Source: Antedon mediterranea
Lineage: Eukaryota; Echinodermata; Crinoidea; Comatulida; Antedonidae
Reading direction: 5' to 3'
Assembly (NCBI RefSeq): GCF_964355755.1
Contig: NC_092673.1
Coordinates: 34,605,648-34,669,647, forward strand
DNA: 64,000 bases
Shown here piece by piece: positions 30,326 to 49,524 of this stretch. Both the position numbers and the translations under genes were made by a program. The notes under the pieces are model-generated. The model was given only the letters and a program-made list of their open reading frames with translations. It searched no databases and had not been told where the DNA came from. The number at the start of each line of letters is the position of its first letter. Position 1 is the stretch's first letter.

Positions 30326-30454
30326 TAAAGCTCTATCTACACTATCAAACTGTATGTGATATGCTCATATATGAACCTGATGATGTCATATTCAAATAAA
30401 TCTTACTACCATATTTGGGCACATCAAACATTTTGATAGTGTTGACAGAGCTTA
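30326..30454. mobile_element. MITE family M1, copy 2
   Basis: 129 bp with terminal inverted repeats of about 23 bp (TAAAGCTCTATCTACACTAT and the complement of TAAGCTCTGTCAACACTATC). In opposite orientation to copy 1. Confidence 0.8.
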
Positions 30455-30800
30455 AGATTTGTAAGTCCAGTGTGATTTTTAGTGTACAAAATTATATAAA
30501 ATACAGTATATAAAAAAGCACACACCAAATAGTGTTAACATGAACACACTCCTACTGTATATGTTGCCATCTGTTAAATTAAATGGTGTATTTGGTAAAT
30601 TTGGTCTATTGCAGATAATTTATGTAAAGGTGGTTTTTATTAGACGGAAAAGGGAGTGTATCTACCAATGTGTTACTGTTTAGAATGTGTATAAATGTTA
30701 CCGTTATTTGGGAGTTTGTATGTATATATATATATATATGTATGTGTTACTGGTATTAGTAGAGAATGTAGTAGAGATGTTTATTAATGTCTTGCTGTTA

Positions 30801-30972
30801 GTAGAGGATGTTTATCAATGTCATTGGTAGAGGATGTTTATCAATGTCATTGGTAGAGGATGTTTATCAATGTCATTGGTAGAGGATGTCTATCAATGTC
30901 ATTGGTAGAGGATGTTTATCAATGTCATTGGTAGAGGATGTTTATCAATGTCATTGGTAGAGGATTTATATC
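30801..30972. repeat. 26-bp minisatellite, 6.6 copies
   Basis: Unit GTAGAGGATGTTTATCAATG followed by TCATTG, nearly perfect. Non-coding. Confidence 0.95.
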
Positions 30973-31243
30973 GATGTGTTACTATTTGAAGTGTGTGTTT
31001 TAATTATTAGAGTACACATATAAATTACATTTAATATTAGAATGTGTGTATCCATCATTGAGGATTGGTGTATGAATATGATATCATTGTTGAAGAGTGT
31101 GTTTCGTTGAGTTATTGTTGTTGGAGAATGTGTATTGTTACTGTCCAATACACCCCTACAGACTTTTGAGATGGGATATATGTTGTTGCCATATATGTAA
31201 GAAATCTATACAATGTAGACTAAATAGGAGACATTTTTTTGTT

Positions 31244-34200
31244 TCAGCTTAGAGCTTCTTCTGAAAGAATTGAAATGTGTAGACCTCTTTCTGGCCAGTG
31301 ATATTCCTTTGGTAATTCAACCTGCAATTAATAATACATTTTATAAAATAGCATTACAACAGGGCTTAAAAGATGCTTGATTTAACATATTTATTTGAGA
31401 TCTATTTGTTATACAATATTTTCATATAAATATATAAATACAGTTACTATATAACTACTACTCTTCTGAATGCATAACATTATTGCCATTTTTGGTAAAA
31501 CAACATCTTTTTTATACATCTTCATATACTTACTGGAGGATCTTTCCCAAGCTCTGCCAAATCTTTAATGAGTTGTTCAACAAATATATCATCAAAAAGA
31601 ACCTAAAAGTGAAGGAAATACTACATTGAAATTTTAATAATGTACAACTCTTACTTAAACATAAAATTAAATATATTAGTAAATAAAAAAAAAATATTTT
31701 AACAAATTAGTTCAATTAAGTTAGTTGGGTTGGCCTATATATGAGGGTTGTGGTTTTGCTTACAACCACATGTCCCATCAATCATATTCAGCCTCTACCC
31801 TAAATCAAAATGTCTTTTCTAGATTTTTCATCATCTTATTCACCTACTGGAATAATGGAAATAACTTATAATCTTCTTACCAAATCTGTTTACATTTGCA
31901 AAATAATTTAAAATAATTGTTTTACCTGTAGCCACGGCCCTTTCGCAGCGTACACAGTTGTCTCATCAACAAACGCGCCCTCCACCCGCGACGAAACCAA
32001 TGTAATGGCAATGTCCCCTCCAACGCCTTTAAATGTAAAATGACGTCCATGTTTTATACGTCCTCTGAAACAAAAACCGTGCCTTAAAACGATAAATTCA
32101 ATGGAATTATACCTATAACGCACTGTTTTAAAAAACATGTTCCCACTGGATAAAAAAATGACAGCAAGCACAATGTCAATTATGAACAATGTCTATTCAT
32201 TAACAAAAAAACGAATAATTACGTTTTCTTCTATCATTTTTGTTCTCTCTCTGAACAATTTGTAATAACATTGTTTTTTTTAGTGGAAAATACACCTAAA
32301 GTATGTCCTATTTGTTTTCTACTATAATATAATATAAATAATACGATAAGTAAATGAGTAGTTGAAATAATGGTATATCATTACCAATCACAGTAAACCT
32401 ACATATCATCTGGTAAAAAACAAGATAGAATTGATTTGAATTCTGATCAATTCAATTCAAAATACATATAATAACTCTAAAGAAAATACAATAAAGCAAC
32501 AACTTAAATCCTGAGATACAGTAGGAGTAGTTACCTGATAGCAAGTGGTAGCAATGAGCCCGCTTCATAGTTAAACTTGAGGTGAATTTGCTCAAATGTT
32601 CTGCGCGTGTCCATATCTGATATGGCAGGTACAGTGTGAGCTGGAAGATTAATGCTATGATAGAAAAAAAAACACATTAAATTAAAAACAATATGGAATT
32701 AACAAAAAATCATATAATATAATATCGAATACTTTTGAGTTTGAGTTAAACATGAATTAGTAACTTAATATTTTGTGTTAGTGCTCTCACTAATAGATTA
32801 CAAAAATAAAAAACTACATTTCAATACTGGAGATTCAACCTATCTAAGATGAGAGACATTGTCTGTCCTAGATAATAATAATAATAATAATTTATTTTTA
32901 TTATTTTAGTCACTAGAATACGCAGGTTTTGTGGACACCATGAAACACTATGAGAATTACGCTGATTACTCTGCATTGTGGGACTATGTTTCCATACGTG
33001 TTTGATAAAAAAAAAATGACTGTGGTAATAATGTTCAGTGCTTAGAGGTTTCACAACATTAGGCGCTATATAAAATCCAGGATATTATTATTAACAGAAT
33101 GTTGATTAGATTCAACAGCTCTATATCATGAAATAATGACGTGTGCCACAAAGTGAGAGAGAAGGATAAAACACTGTCTCACTAGAAGACATCACAAAAC
33201 ATAAACATTTTGATTTAGGTTTGCACGACTGCATTAAAGCTAGAAAATTGAGCGCTTAGAGGTTTCACAACATTAAGCGTTATTTAAATCAAGGATATTA
33301 TTATTAACAGAATGTTGATTAGATTCAACAGCTCTAGTCTAATCATGAAATAAAGATCGTGTGCCACAAAGTGAGAGAGAAGGATAAAACCGTTTCTCAC
33401 TAAAATACATGGAGAGCATCAAACATTTTCATTTAGATTTGTAATATTTGCACTGTATTAAAGCTAGGAAATTTAGGTATAGATTAATAATCATCTCCTT
33501 ACCCTTCTCGTTCATGTTTGAATCCTGAGTTGTGTTCAATTTCTTGTTTTGCTTGAATGGGTGGAAGAGGACATTTCTCAGATGCTAAGCCTATCTTCAA
33601 TGCTGTCTTGATCTGCTCAGATTCTGCATATAAATAAATTCCTTAACACGATTATATTAAATAAATGATATTTATCAATTAATTCAAAATAATTAAGAGA
33701 TAGCGGAATTTCCTTTGAAGGAGATCACAACAGGGTACCTAACTGAATAATAAAACAAAAGAATGCAAGGAAAGGCTTCTTCTTTTATTGTTCTTTGATA
33801 ACTGTGAATATCTTAAACAAAGTATTTACATCATGTTTTGTTTTGAATACAATATAAATTACATATACTGTTATGTGTTGAAATTCTTTTTTAAACATTT
33901 GTCTGTTTTTCCAGTTATTTTTTTCCCTAAAATAAGGGTTCCTTATTTTTTTTAGGTGAAATTCCAAAATCAAATATCCCACAGAAACTGCACTGCAGAC
34001 TACTAATGATTGAGAATGAATATACAAATTATAACTTTAAAAAACAATACAACACTTACGTAATTTAGTGATCCTTGGGGATGAAGGTTCCAAGTCAGAT
34101 GATTCACCTCTTGGGCAATCCCATAAGCACTTAGCACTGACCCCACTAAGATTTGACCCCTCATTGTTAATGCCTCTTTCAACCTGCTCCTGCAGTTGAG

Positions 34201-37200
34201 GATCTAACTCAAATATAGTTTCACCTCTTCTCATATCTGTCACAAGCCATATACCACCAGCTCTGAGTGACAAAATGTTTGGTCGATTCAAATTTTAAAA
34301 ACATTATTTTACTTATTTTTCTAGACAACCATTGACAAAAATTGAAATAAACTGTACATTAGAAATACTTACAATGGTATTGTTCTTAAAAGTTCAATGA
34401 CAGCCGGACCATTCCATCTCTGTGCTGCTTGCAATTCTTCATTACATACTCCAGTAATCTGAAACACATTGTTTTTATCATTTAAAATGTGACAGAAGAC
34501 ATTTCAAAAGAATTATTTTATGATATTTGGAAGGGGCGATGACTATTGTAATGTAAAATTAAAGTTGTGAAAATACTTTTCACCATCTATTTTTACCTGT
34601 ACACTTTTATTTAAATTGCTTAAACATGACAGCAGACATTTCAAAATAAAATAATTTTTTTAAATGGTATTTGGAAATACATATTTTCCCTATCTCTTTT
34701 TACCTGTACAAAGTTGACGAAGCCCAAGGGTGTAGAGATGGATGGAAGCTGAGGGTCCTCTGTCATCAGCATGTGCTGTATTCTAGACTCACTGTTGTCT
34801 AGTGGATTATGCCATGATACATGGTCTCCACTGCATAATGTATTTTCTAGGAATGAGAAAAGAACATTATTGAGGAATGACTATCATATGGCCTAATGGT
34901 AGATACAGTGTCGATAAACACAACATCCATAAAATAAACATTCAGTAAACTTATTTGTCTATGTTCATTTTTTATTTTCTTCATAGACTTTTCTCTTTAA
35001 CTGACCTGATTGGAAAACATAACGTGCTAAACTTTGCATGAGTTCTGCCGGCCAGGTTGGTGGCGCTGTTTCTGTTGGTTCTTTCTTTAATCGGAATGTT
35101 AGCTCAAATCCAAATCCGCTTGGTCCTTCTGGTCCTGTGTATCTTAATTTAAGAATGAATGTTTAAACATTAATTATACACCTCCTATTAATAAATGATC
35201 AAATCTATGATAACCAACAACTCAAAACTAATATAACATACTCCAAGTAGACATCACTCATTGCATTGGGTCAGGATTCAATACCTATGTCGGTTTATCC
35301 AGGTAAGTAGGCACGGAATAGATTCAATATTTTTACAATAATTTTATCACAAATTAACAACACCATAGAATTCTTCACTCTATTATATAGACTTACTCAT
35401 GTACTCTACCATCTCCATGAAGGTCTGACATACCAAAGCTGACGTAGTGCCAATGAGGCGGTATTCCTTTATCTTCATCTCCATCATTCCTATACATACT
35501 GATATAGTCAAGAGGGTCTGGTCCATTTAACCTGAATAGAAAAAGTAAATTATGAATATCTATTAAATCTAAGTTTAGGTTACAGGCAGCAGTACCATAT
35601 AGGATCTGTTACAAAAGGCTACATGGAAACAAGATTGCACTTAGGTTTAGTTGGTTGTGAAAATTCTGTGTCAGTATAGCTATGAAAACCGGTCAGTCTA
35701 ATTACCGAAAACAACCGAAAATAACCGAAAACAACCATAAACAACCGAAAACAACCACAAACAACCGAAAACAACCATAAACAACCAAAAACAACCATAA
35801 ACAACCGAAAACGAACCGAAAACAAACCGAAAACAACATAAAATAATCTAAATACCGAAAACAAATTTGTATAATATTTTTTAAATGTCGCCCTCTATTG
35901 ATGGGTGTTTCTAAATCTAAGACCATAACAGAGACAAAAAACCGCGCGCGCAAAAGCCAAGGAAGACCCTACGATGACAGTGTGCACAAAATACAACTAA
36001 AAATCGTACAATCAATCAATTGATAACATCGCATTTACTTACAGAATCTATAAAAATATTTTAATTTTAGTCTTTCGATTTTTGATCCAGAAACCAGCGC
36101 ATTACTCCTTACAATAATTATGAATATTATAATCCATAGTATAGAAAGTAAATTGACTATGGTTAATCATGATCAATTTAATTATAGATTTTCAAAGATA
36201 AATTATACAAAGATACTAGGGACTATAAAGTATACTTAAAAGAAGCTCACTATAAAGGATTCACAATAAAATCTATTCAGTAAAATTACTGTAGTCGAGT
36301 AAATAACGTTTTTATCCTTAATCGCTTCAGTATTCACTTAAGTGACGAAACCGGGGACGAAAACGCAAAGTTAGGTAAAATCATGCTTTGTTTTTGAAAA
36401 GACTAAAAACGAAATGTGTTTATAGATTTTGTAAGTAAATGTAGTCTACGGTGTATTTCATTGAATTTGTACGATTTTTAGTTGTATTTTGTGCACACTA
36501 CCATTTCGTAGGGTCTTCCATGATTTTTGCGCCTCTGTGTATGGTCTTAGCTTTAGAAACACCCATCAATAGAGGGCGACATTAAAAAAAATATTATACA
36601 AAATTTGTTTTCGGTATTTAGATTTTTTAAATTTTGTTTTCGGTTTGTTTTCGGTTTGTTTTCGGTTGTTTACGGTTGTTTTCGGTTGTTTATGGTTGTT
36701 TTCGGTTGTTTTCGGTTATTTTCGGTTGTTTTCGGTAATTAGACTGACCCATGAAAACCGTGATTTGGCCTATGGGAAGCCCGAATCCTTCAGATATTTT
36801 TACCGGATATAACATAAAATATTGAATTGAACAAATAATAATTGTTAATTTAACCGACTTGTTGAAGTTGTTGGCTTACAAATTATGATAGGATTCTCAT
36901 TTAATATTATTATTTATTTTGGAAAGCAGATACATTTTACAAAATATGGTAAATAGGCTATTTACTAGAATAGAGTAGAGGCCTACCTATACTTTTTAGT
37001 ACTGTAATACTAAGAACACATTAAAACCACAATTGTTTTTTGTAAATATCAACTTTCAAAAAACGACTGGATAAATATTGGCATGATGAAAGGGTTTAAA
37101 AGGCTTAGCCTAGAAACCACCCTTTAAATCGTTAAGTGGAGCTAGGCCCTCTTTCTACAATGTTTATCGGTCAATTCGCCAATCGCTTCATGCTTTCTTG

Positions 37201-37392
37201 ACACTCTCTTAGTCTTATGGCCTACAATATTTACCAATATTTCACCACAGCTGTGACTTGAAGAGGGTTTATTTGATCAGGATATACTTTTCGACATGCT
37301 GAGTACACAACTTCAAGACCAATAGGTATGACAGACGGATTATTCTGATCATTCCTTCTAGAATTCGGATGTTGAACAACTTGGTCGCCCAT
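31244..37392 (-). CDS. SUFU: Suppressor of fused (SUFU)
   Basis: Eleven exons in transcript order: 37392-37235, 35531-35397, 35142-35006, 34846-34704, 34458-34373, 34262-34060, 33623-33503, 32654-32535, 32064-31926, 31602-31534, 31321-31244; 462 residues against 484 in human. All phases join. Family hallmarks: YPDQINPLQVTAVVKYW (about 38-54), GPDPLDYISMYRN, GPSGFGFELTFRLK, SGDHVSWHNPLDNSESRIQH, LVTDMRRGETIFELDPQLQE, GSNLSGVSAKC and the C-terminal KHGRHFTFKGVGGDIAITLV. SUFU binds Gli/Ci transcription factors and restrains Hedgehog signalling in the cytoplasm and nucleus. The central loop before exon 8 is the least conserved part, as in other SUFU proteins. It diverges from the ACTR1 start. Confidence 0.95.
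33041..33465. repeat. Tandem duplication of about 205 bp in SUFU intron 7
   Basis: Segments 33041-33235 and 33250-33465 share GATTAGATTCAACAGCTCTA and GTGCCACAAAGTGAGAGAGA with moderate divergence. Confidence 0.85.
34482..34709. repeat. Intronic duplication including an exon 4 splice-donor copy
   Basis: 34482-34604 resembles 34615-34709. The duplicated part includes the end of SUFU exon 4 and its donor: TGTACAG|GTAAAAA occurs at the true donor (34703) and again near 34595. Confidence 0.65.
35691..36750. mobile_element. Foldback element FB1
   Basis: About 1060 bp. Arms of about 310 bp are inverted copies: GGTCAGTCTAATTACCGAAA at the left and its complement at the right, then CCGAAAACAAC-type short repeats, then GTCGCCCTCTATTGATGGGT and GGGTCTTCC-type unique arm. 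ATGAAAACC flanks both sides (35682-35690 and 36751-36759), an 8-9 bp target-site duplication as in hAT or Mutator-like transposons. Non-coding; SUFU intron 1. Confidence 0.85.
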
Positions 37393-38021
37393 TATTGCTG
37401 CTGTTGAGTACTCGAACTAAAAACAATGCTGTTCTACGCAACAAACTTAACCCCCCTGAGTGTACCCAAATTATTTACCTTGAATTTACCTTGAATGATG
37501 CAGTTCATGACTTTTTAAACAAAGAAATATTATGCATGATAATGCTCTTATTAATGTTACCATGTAATGTAAAGCATTACATTTCAAATAAAACAGGCTG
37601 TTTAATAATAAATGTATTATTCATACCTACTGCCTGTAATGACAGTAAATACAATAGCTGTAATGTCAGACGTGTTCTTGTGGCGGACCACACACATTTT
37701 TTAAAGATATTCTCTCTTTTTATATTACCAATCTAAAATAATTCTTTTAATTATTCGTTATTTTATAGGCCTATATATTACTATCATATGTAACAAAATT
37801 ACAATTATTGTTTTTTAAAATCGTACTAAGTACTATACTACTGTATGTGGCTTTTTTAAAAGTTAACAAATCATATATACGTAAAAGTCCAGCCGTCGAA
37901 ATATTGTTACCAATTATACAGTACTCGACGATTGTACAAAGGAGACTACAAGAAAATAAGGTGTGGAAAGTTCGAAAGATAGTAATTTTTTCGTGCACAA
38001 TATTCCGTTAAAATCGACGGG
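37393..38021. promoter_or_regulatory. Divergent SUFU-ACTR1 intergenic promoter region
   Basis: 629 bp separate the two start codons, so both 5' UTRs and promoters must lie here. No TATA box at an obvious position. Confidence 0.7.
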
Positions 38022-45353
<7,332 letters not shown>

Positions 45354-48300
45354 TCAAATTGATTGTACATTATGTGTGTATGTGTTGCAATTCTTAGCAT
45401 ACAAAGTGCTCAAAAACATGTGTTTTAAACAACATAGTTTCTTTTCATTATCAGAATATGAATCTGGCCGTTTAATTCATGTGTATGATTGTATTCTGTA
45501 TTCCTCTAAGGTTTGCCAAACTCTAGGTCAAATCATGGGGAGTCTCTACGGTCCAATAGACAGTAAAATTATAGTACAGTCTGTCTTTATATATCAACCA
45601 CCTCGATTATAAAATAACATTGTTTCTTCTCTTTATCAGAAAATGTAAAATCCATTAAAGATGATTTTTTAAGTTGGCAAAAAACCATATTTAATAATTC
45701 TATACAAGAGAACAATAGAGTTTATTTGGTCTAAGTCTGATACGATAAACAATCTGCCTGCCTGGTAGTGGTTGTTGTAACAATTCAAATTTAACAATCT
45801 TGTATCCCATTGGGCAAGTAGAATGAAGGAACTACTGTATATGCATTCAAGGAAAAAAAAAACTTTATATATAAATTTTCTTTTAAATCTAGTACAGTAA
45901 CAAAATAGATAAACAAAACCAGTTGTGTTTAAAATATAACTATGAAAATTACCTTTATAAAATAGAATTATGCAGTTTAGAAATATTTTCTGTTCTTGTT
46001 CTAATGGTAAAATTAAATTAACCTCCTTTATTATAAATCATCATGATTAATGTGCCAGGTATTATGATGCTGGCAGATTGTTATAATTATTTTAAATCAT
46101 TCTCTTTGTGTTCATATCCATTATTTTGATAACGGTCTGTGTTTCATTTTAAATTACATATATTTATTGTTTTGATTTCCTTTAATTAATGTTTTTAGAG
46201 GGTAATTAGATTTTATGATCTTTTAATTTATGCACGCATTATTATCCAAAAGATATAAATAAAACATATAAACCAACATTTTCATATAATGAAGACCAAA
46301 TTTGAATTATCATCTATGTATCTTAAAATAATGTATATTATTAGCCATGATAATAAACATAATTTTGTGCTTAAAATGTAATAAAAAATCTAATATTTAC
46401 TTAATGATCAATATATAAATTAAATACAAACACAGCTTTATTTATTTGGTTAAGGTAGTTTGTTTTACAACCCCTGCCACTATTTGAATTAATATCTAAA
46501 GCGTATCACCGGCAGCTGAATATGCCGTGAAGCATTACAAATATTATAAAAGTTCAATTTAGGACTAAGCTCTGTGCTCAAATTATGGTAGTAATTTTAC
46601 ATCATCGTGTCCATATATGGGCATTTTGTTTGTTAATGTAAACAGAGCTTTATGCCTTAAACCTTCGCCAAGGAAGTGTCTCGCGTTAATATTTCTATAA
46701 AATAAATGAAGAATTTTAATTGTAAATTGTAATGTCTAAAAAAATACAATAAACTATCACTCTGTGATAGTTGATTCTTTAAAATATGTAGTTAAATATT
46801 ATTGAAATATTAAATCAGAAAACATGCTTTCTACATTTATAACCAGTAAATCTGTGTAAATGTATTATCAATCCATAGATTTATCAAAGACGCATACCGT
46901 ATGTTCCCAAAACTGGTTACTTTATTTGTTAACATACATGCCGACTTTGGAATAAGAAAAGATGGTAGGGACATGAACTTAGAGAATTGTTTCACCAAAA
47001 CGTTTATGTTTCTGGAGATGGTTTACATCTATTATAAACTATATGTATTTACAGTACTGTATTGTTCTTTAATTTAGAATGAAATTGTTGCAACAAATAC
47101 AATACAGTTTCCACATAAAAACAAATTAGTATAGCAAGTTAATTAAAAGGTAACCTATCAGCACAATTGAATTGGCAAGGTTGACTGGTATGTTTATTAT
47201 GTTGTGTAGAGACTAGCAACTCTCTGTAGATGCTGTTTAATATTAGTATCCACCGGCAACTTAAATTCTGAAATTGACCGGTATATTTGTTTTGTGTTTT
47301 TATTTAAGTCACTATCTATCTGAGTGAACAGTTGGTTGTACTTTATTCATTATGTGCTTTTAATGATATATTGTTTAAACTCTGTGCACAATTAAAGAAT
47401 GTATATAAATACAGTATTCTGTGTTAATGTTGTTTCCTTAAAACACTGTACAGGCCAATTTACACAGACGAGCGGAAACAGTAAGCGCAAAACCACTGCT
47501 GTTTGTCCTACGAACTATAGAATGTGTATATCCTGAGAAATTTTCCATTTAGTGGTCAAGAAATAAACATAGCTTCTATTTAACCATTTGCAGTTACCGC
47601 TCTTTGGAGTAAAATTGACCTTGCAGTGGATGAATCAATGCTTGCAGGGTCGCTCCCAGGCCCCATGAATAATAATATACATTTTGAAATACAGTACAAA
47701 AGCTGGAACATTGGGTTAGTTCAGTGAATAGCTGCATGGTTCAGCACATTCAATTTATTTTTTAGGTTCTGCGTAGTCTGCCTTCCATTTCAAAATCCTG
47801 GATACACCACTGCATATAATAGGTAAACAATAATATCTAAACAACCACTTTTAAGAATAGATCACTAAACAATAATACCCAAATAACCAATTTTAGGAAT
47901 AGAAAGAATTTAATTTCAAAACATGAAAAGCAGAAATAAATAATAGAGTATCATTATTTTCTCATTGATGCAGTACTGAAAAAGCATCACGAAACTGTAC
48001 TTTATAACTTAAATTAACAAATTCATTTGATACAAATTATATAAACATCCAGGTATTTCATAACTTAAATAACAAATTTAAAAAACCAATCAAATTTACC
48101 TAAACCAACATATTATATTTCCAATTATATTGGATATTCAAAATAATATATATTCTTAAGTTCATAACACAGTAGGTAAAATTTATATGGCCCAATCACG
48201 TCATGACAGACGATAACCTTAGGCCCAAAATATTATTTAACTAAGCTAAGTACTTCTCTGCTACGTATGAGTTCTGTTGGGTTCATTTATTTGTTAAAAT

Positions 48301-49524
48301 TAGTTTTTTGCGCTATAGTGAATTAATATGGGTGTGTTACATTTTAGGAGGCTCAGCGTTTTCTGTAAAAAGATAGGACAAAGTTTCAACATCTATTATG
48401 AAATACTTTACTATAATAATATAATAAACACAATCAGTTTTTTGCTAGGATGTACCATTTACAATAATTTAAACAGCTCCTATTGTCATTTGTTATTAAT
48501 TGTTGTAAGTGCAGGTATCATTACTGTATTTAACTAACATTCTGTGGGACTAAATCAATACATAAAATGTATATCAATAATTTACCTTTTATTGGTGCAT
48601 ATAATAGTAACCAGTATTAATTATTTTAATGTTTCTTGTTCGGCTAAATTCAACTACATAGCTTGGCAGTGTGTTTCAAGGCTTTTGATATTTTTATTAT
48701 TTTATACATTTATAATTTTTGAAATATGGCAATATCACAGCTTTAAAAACAGGCTTTTTATAAATACTGTAAAAGAAACACCAAATTTAAATAAAGTGAC
48801 ATTTCAGTTCAAATTTGAATTTATCTATTTATTTATTTATTTATCTCACATGATAAACTTTCAATTTCAGTTTTTGATTAACCTAAAATGGTTTTTGGAA
48901 AGAAGATTCAATTATTAGATTAGAGGTTTACATAATACAGTACTTGTACTTACTGTACATTTAGATGCCAAATCAATCAAAAACATCTCTACAGTTCTCG
49001 ACATAGTCTTTTAAAATGTACAACTAAACCTCCTTTAAATTAATAACATTTTGACATGTTCCTTGGATCTATATACAAATAAATATGTGACCTGATGAAT
49101 TTTAGTTAATAAAAAAAAAAGAAAATTTAAAGTTACAGCTATATACAAACAAATGAGAGTATAGTATTGTTGTCACATTAGTGATATACGGACAATAGTG
49201 ATATTATACGGTTATTATTGGAGTTAAAAGTTGTGATCTATTTTAAATATTAATGGCCTGGTTGTCAGCTGCTTTTTATATTAAATTCCCAAAATAGCCT
49301 GTTAAAATATCAGTTTTTTTTATATAGTTTCACACAATTTAGTGAGATTTTTCTTGTTGCAACATCTTTGATTTTGGTTAAGTTACAGTAGTTACAGTTT
49401 TAAATGTTCAAGTCCAAATATGATTTTCATGTTGAGTATAAATTTATAAAGGAATTTTTTCTGATTCTGAAAATTAACTGAAACAGACTGAAAAATTGGG
49501 AAGAATATTAAGTAAAAAACATCT
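45354..49524. other. Convergent intergenic region between ACTR1 and MOGS
   Basis: Holds the ACTR1 3' UTR, a MITE at 46566 and AT-rich sequence. Two adjacent small open frames at 48328-48537 and 48544-48918 encode hydrophobic, AT-biased peptides with no recognised domain; I do not call them genes. Confidence 0.5.
46566..46652. mobile_element. MITE family M1, copy 3
   Basis: 87 bp; TAAGCTCTGTG… to …GTAAACAGAGCTTTA, with the internal GTCCATATATGGGCA of copy 1. Internally shortened. Confidence 0.72.

Larger units (their letters stand above)
28273..31243. other. 3' UTR and convergent intergenic region between BOD1L1-like and SUFU
   Basis: AT-rich, without further coding exons that I can support. 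It contains a MITE and a minisatellite (listed separately). Several AATAAA words (for example 28366 and 29290) could serve either transcript. Confidence 0.5.

Noticed and set aside
35619-35953. Minus-strand frames rich in FRLF/VVFGCLWLF
   Set aside because: Translation of the short tandem repeats in the FB1 arm.
48328-48918. Two adjacent small hydrophobic frames that might be membrane proteins
   Set aside because: AT-driven composition, no signal of conservation, no splice context, and they end in simple TTTA repeats.
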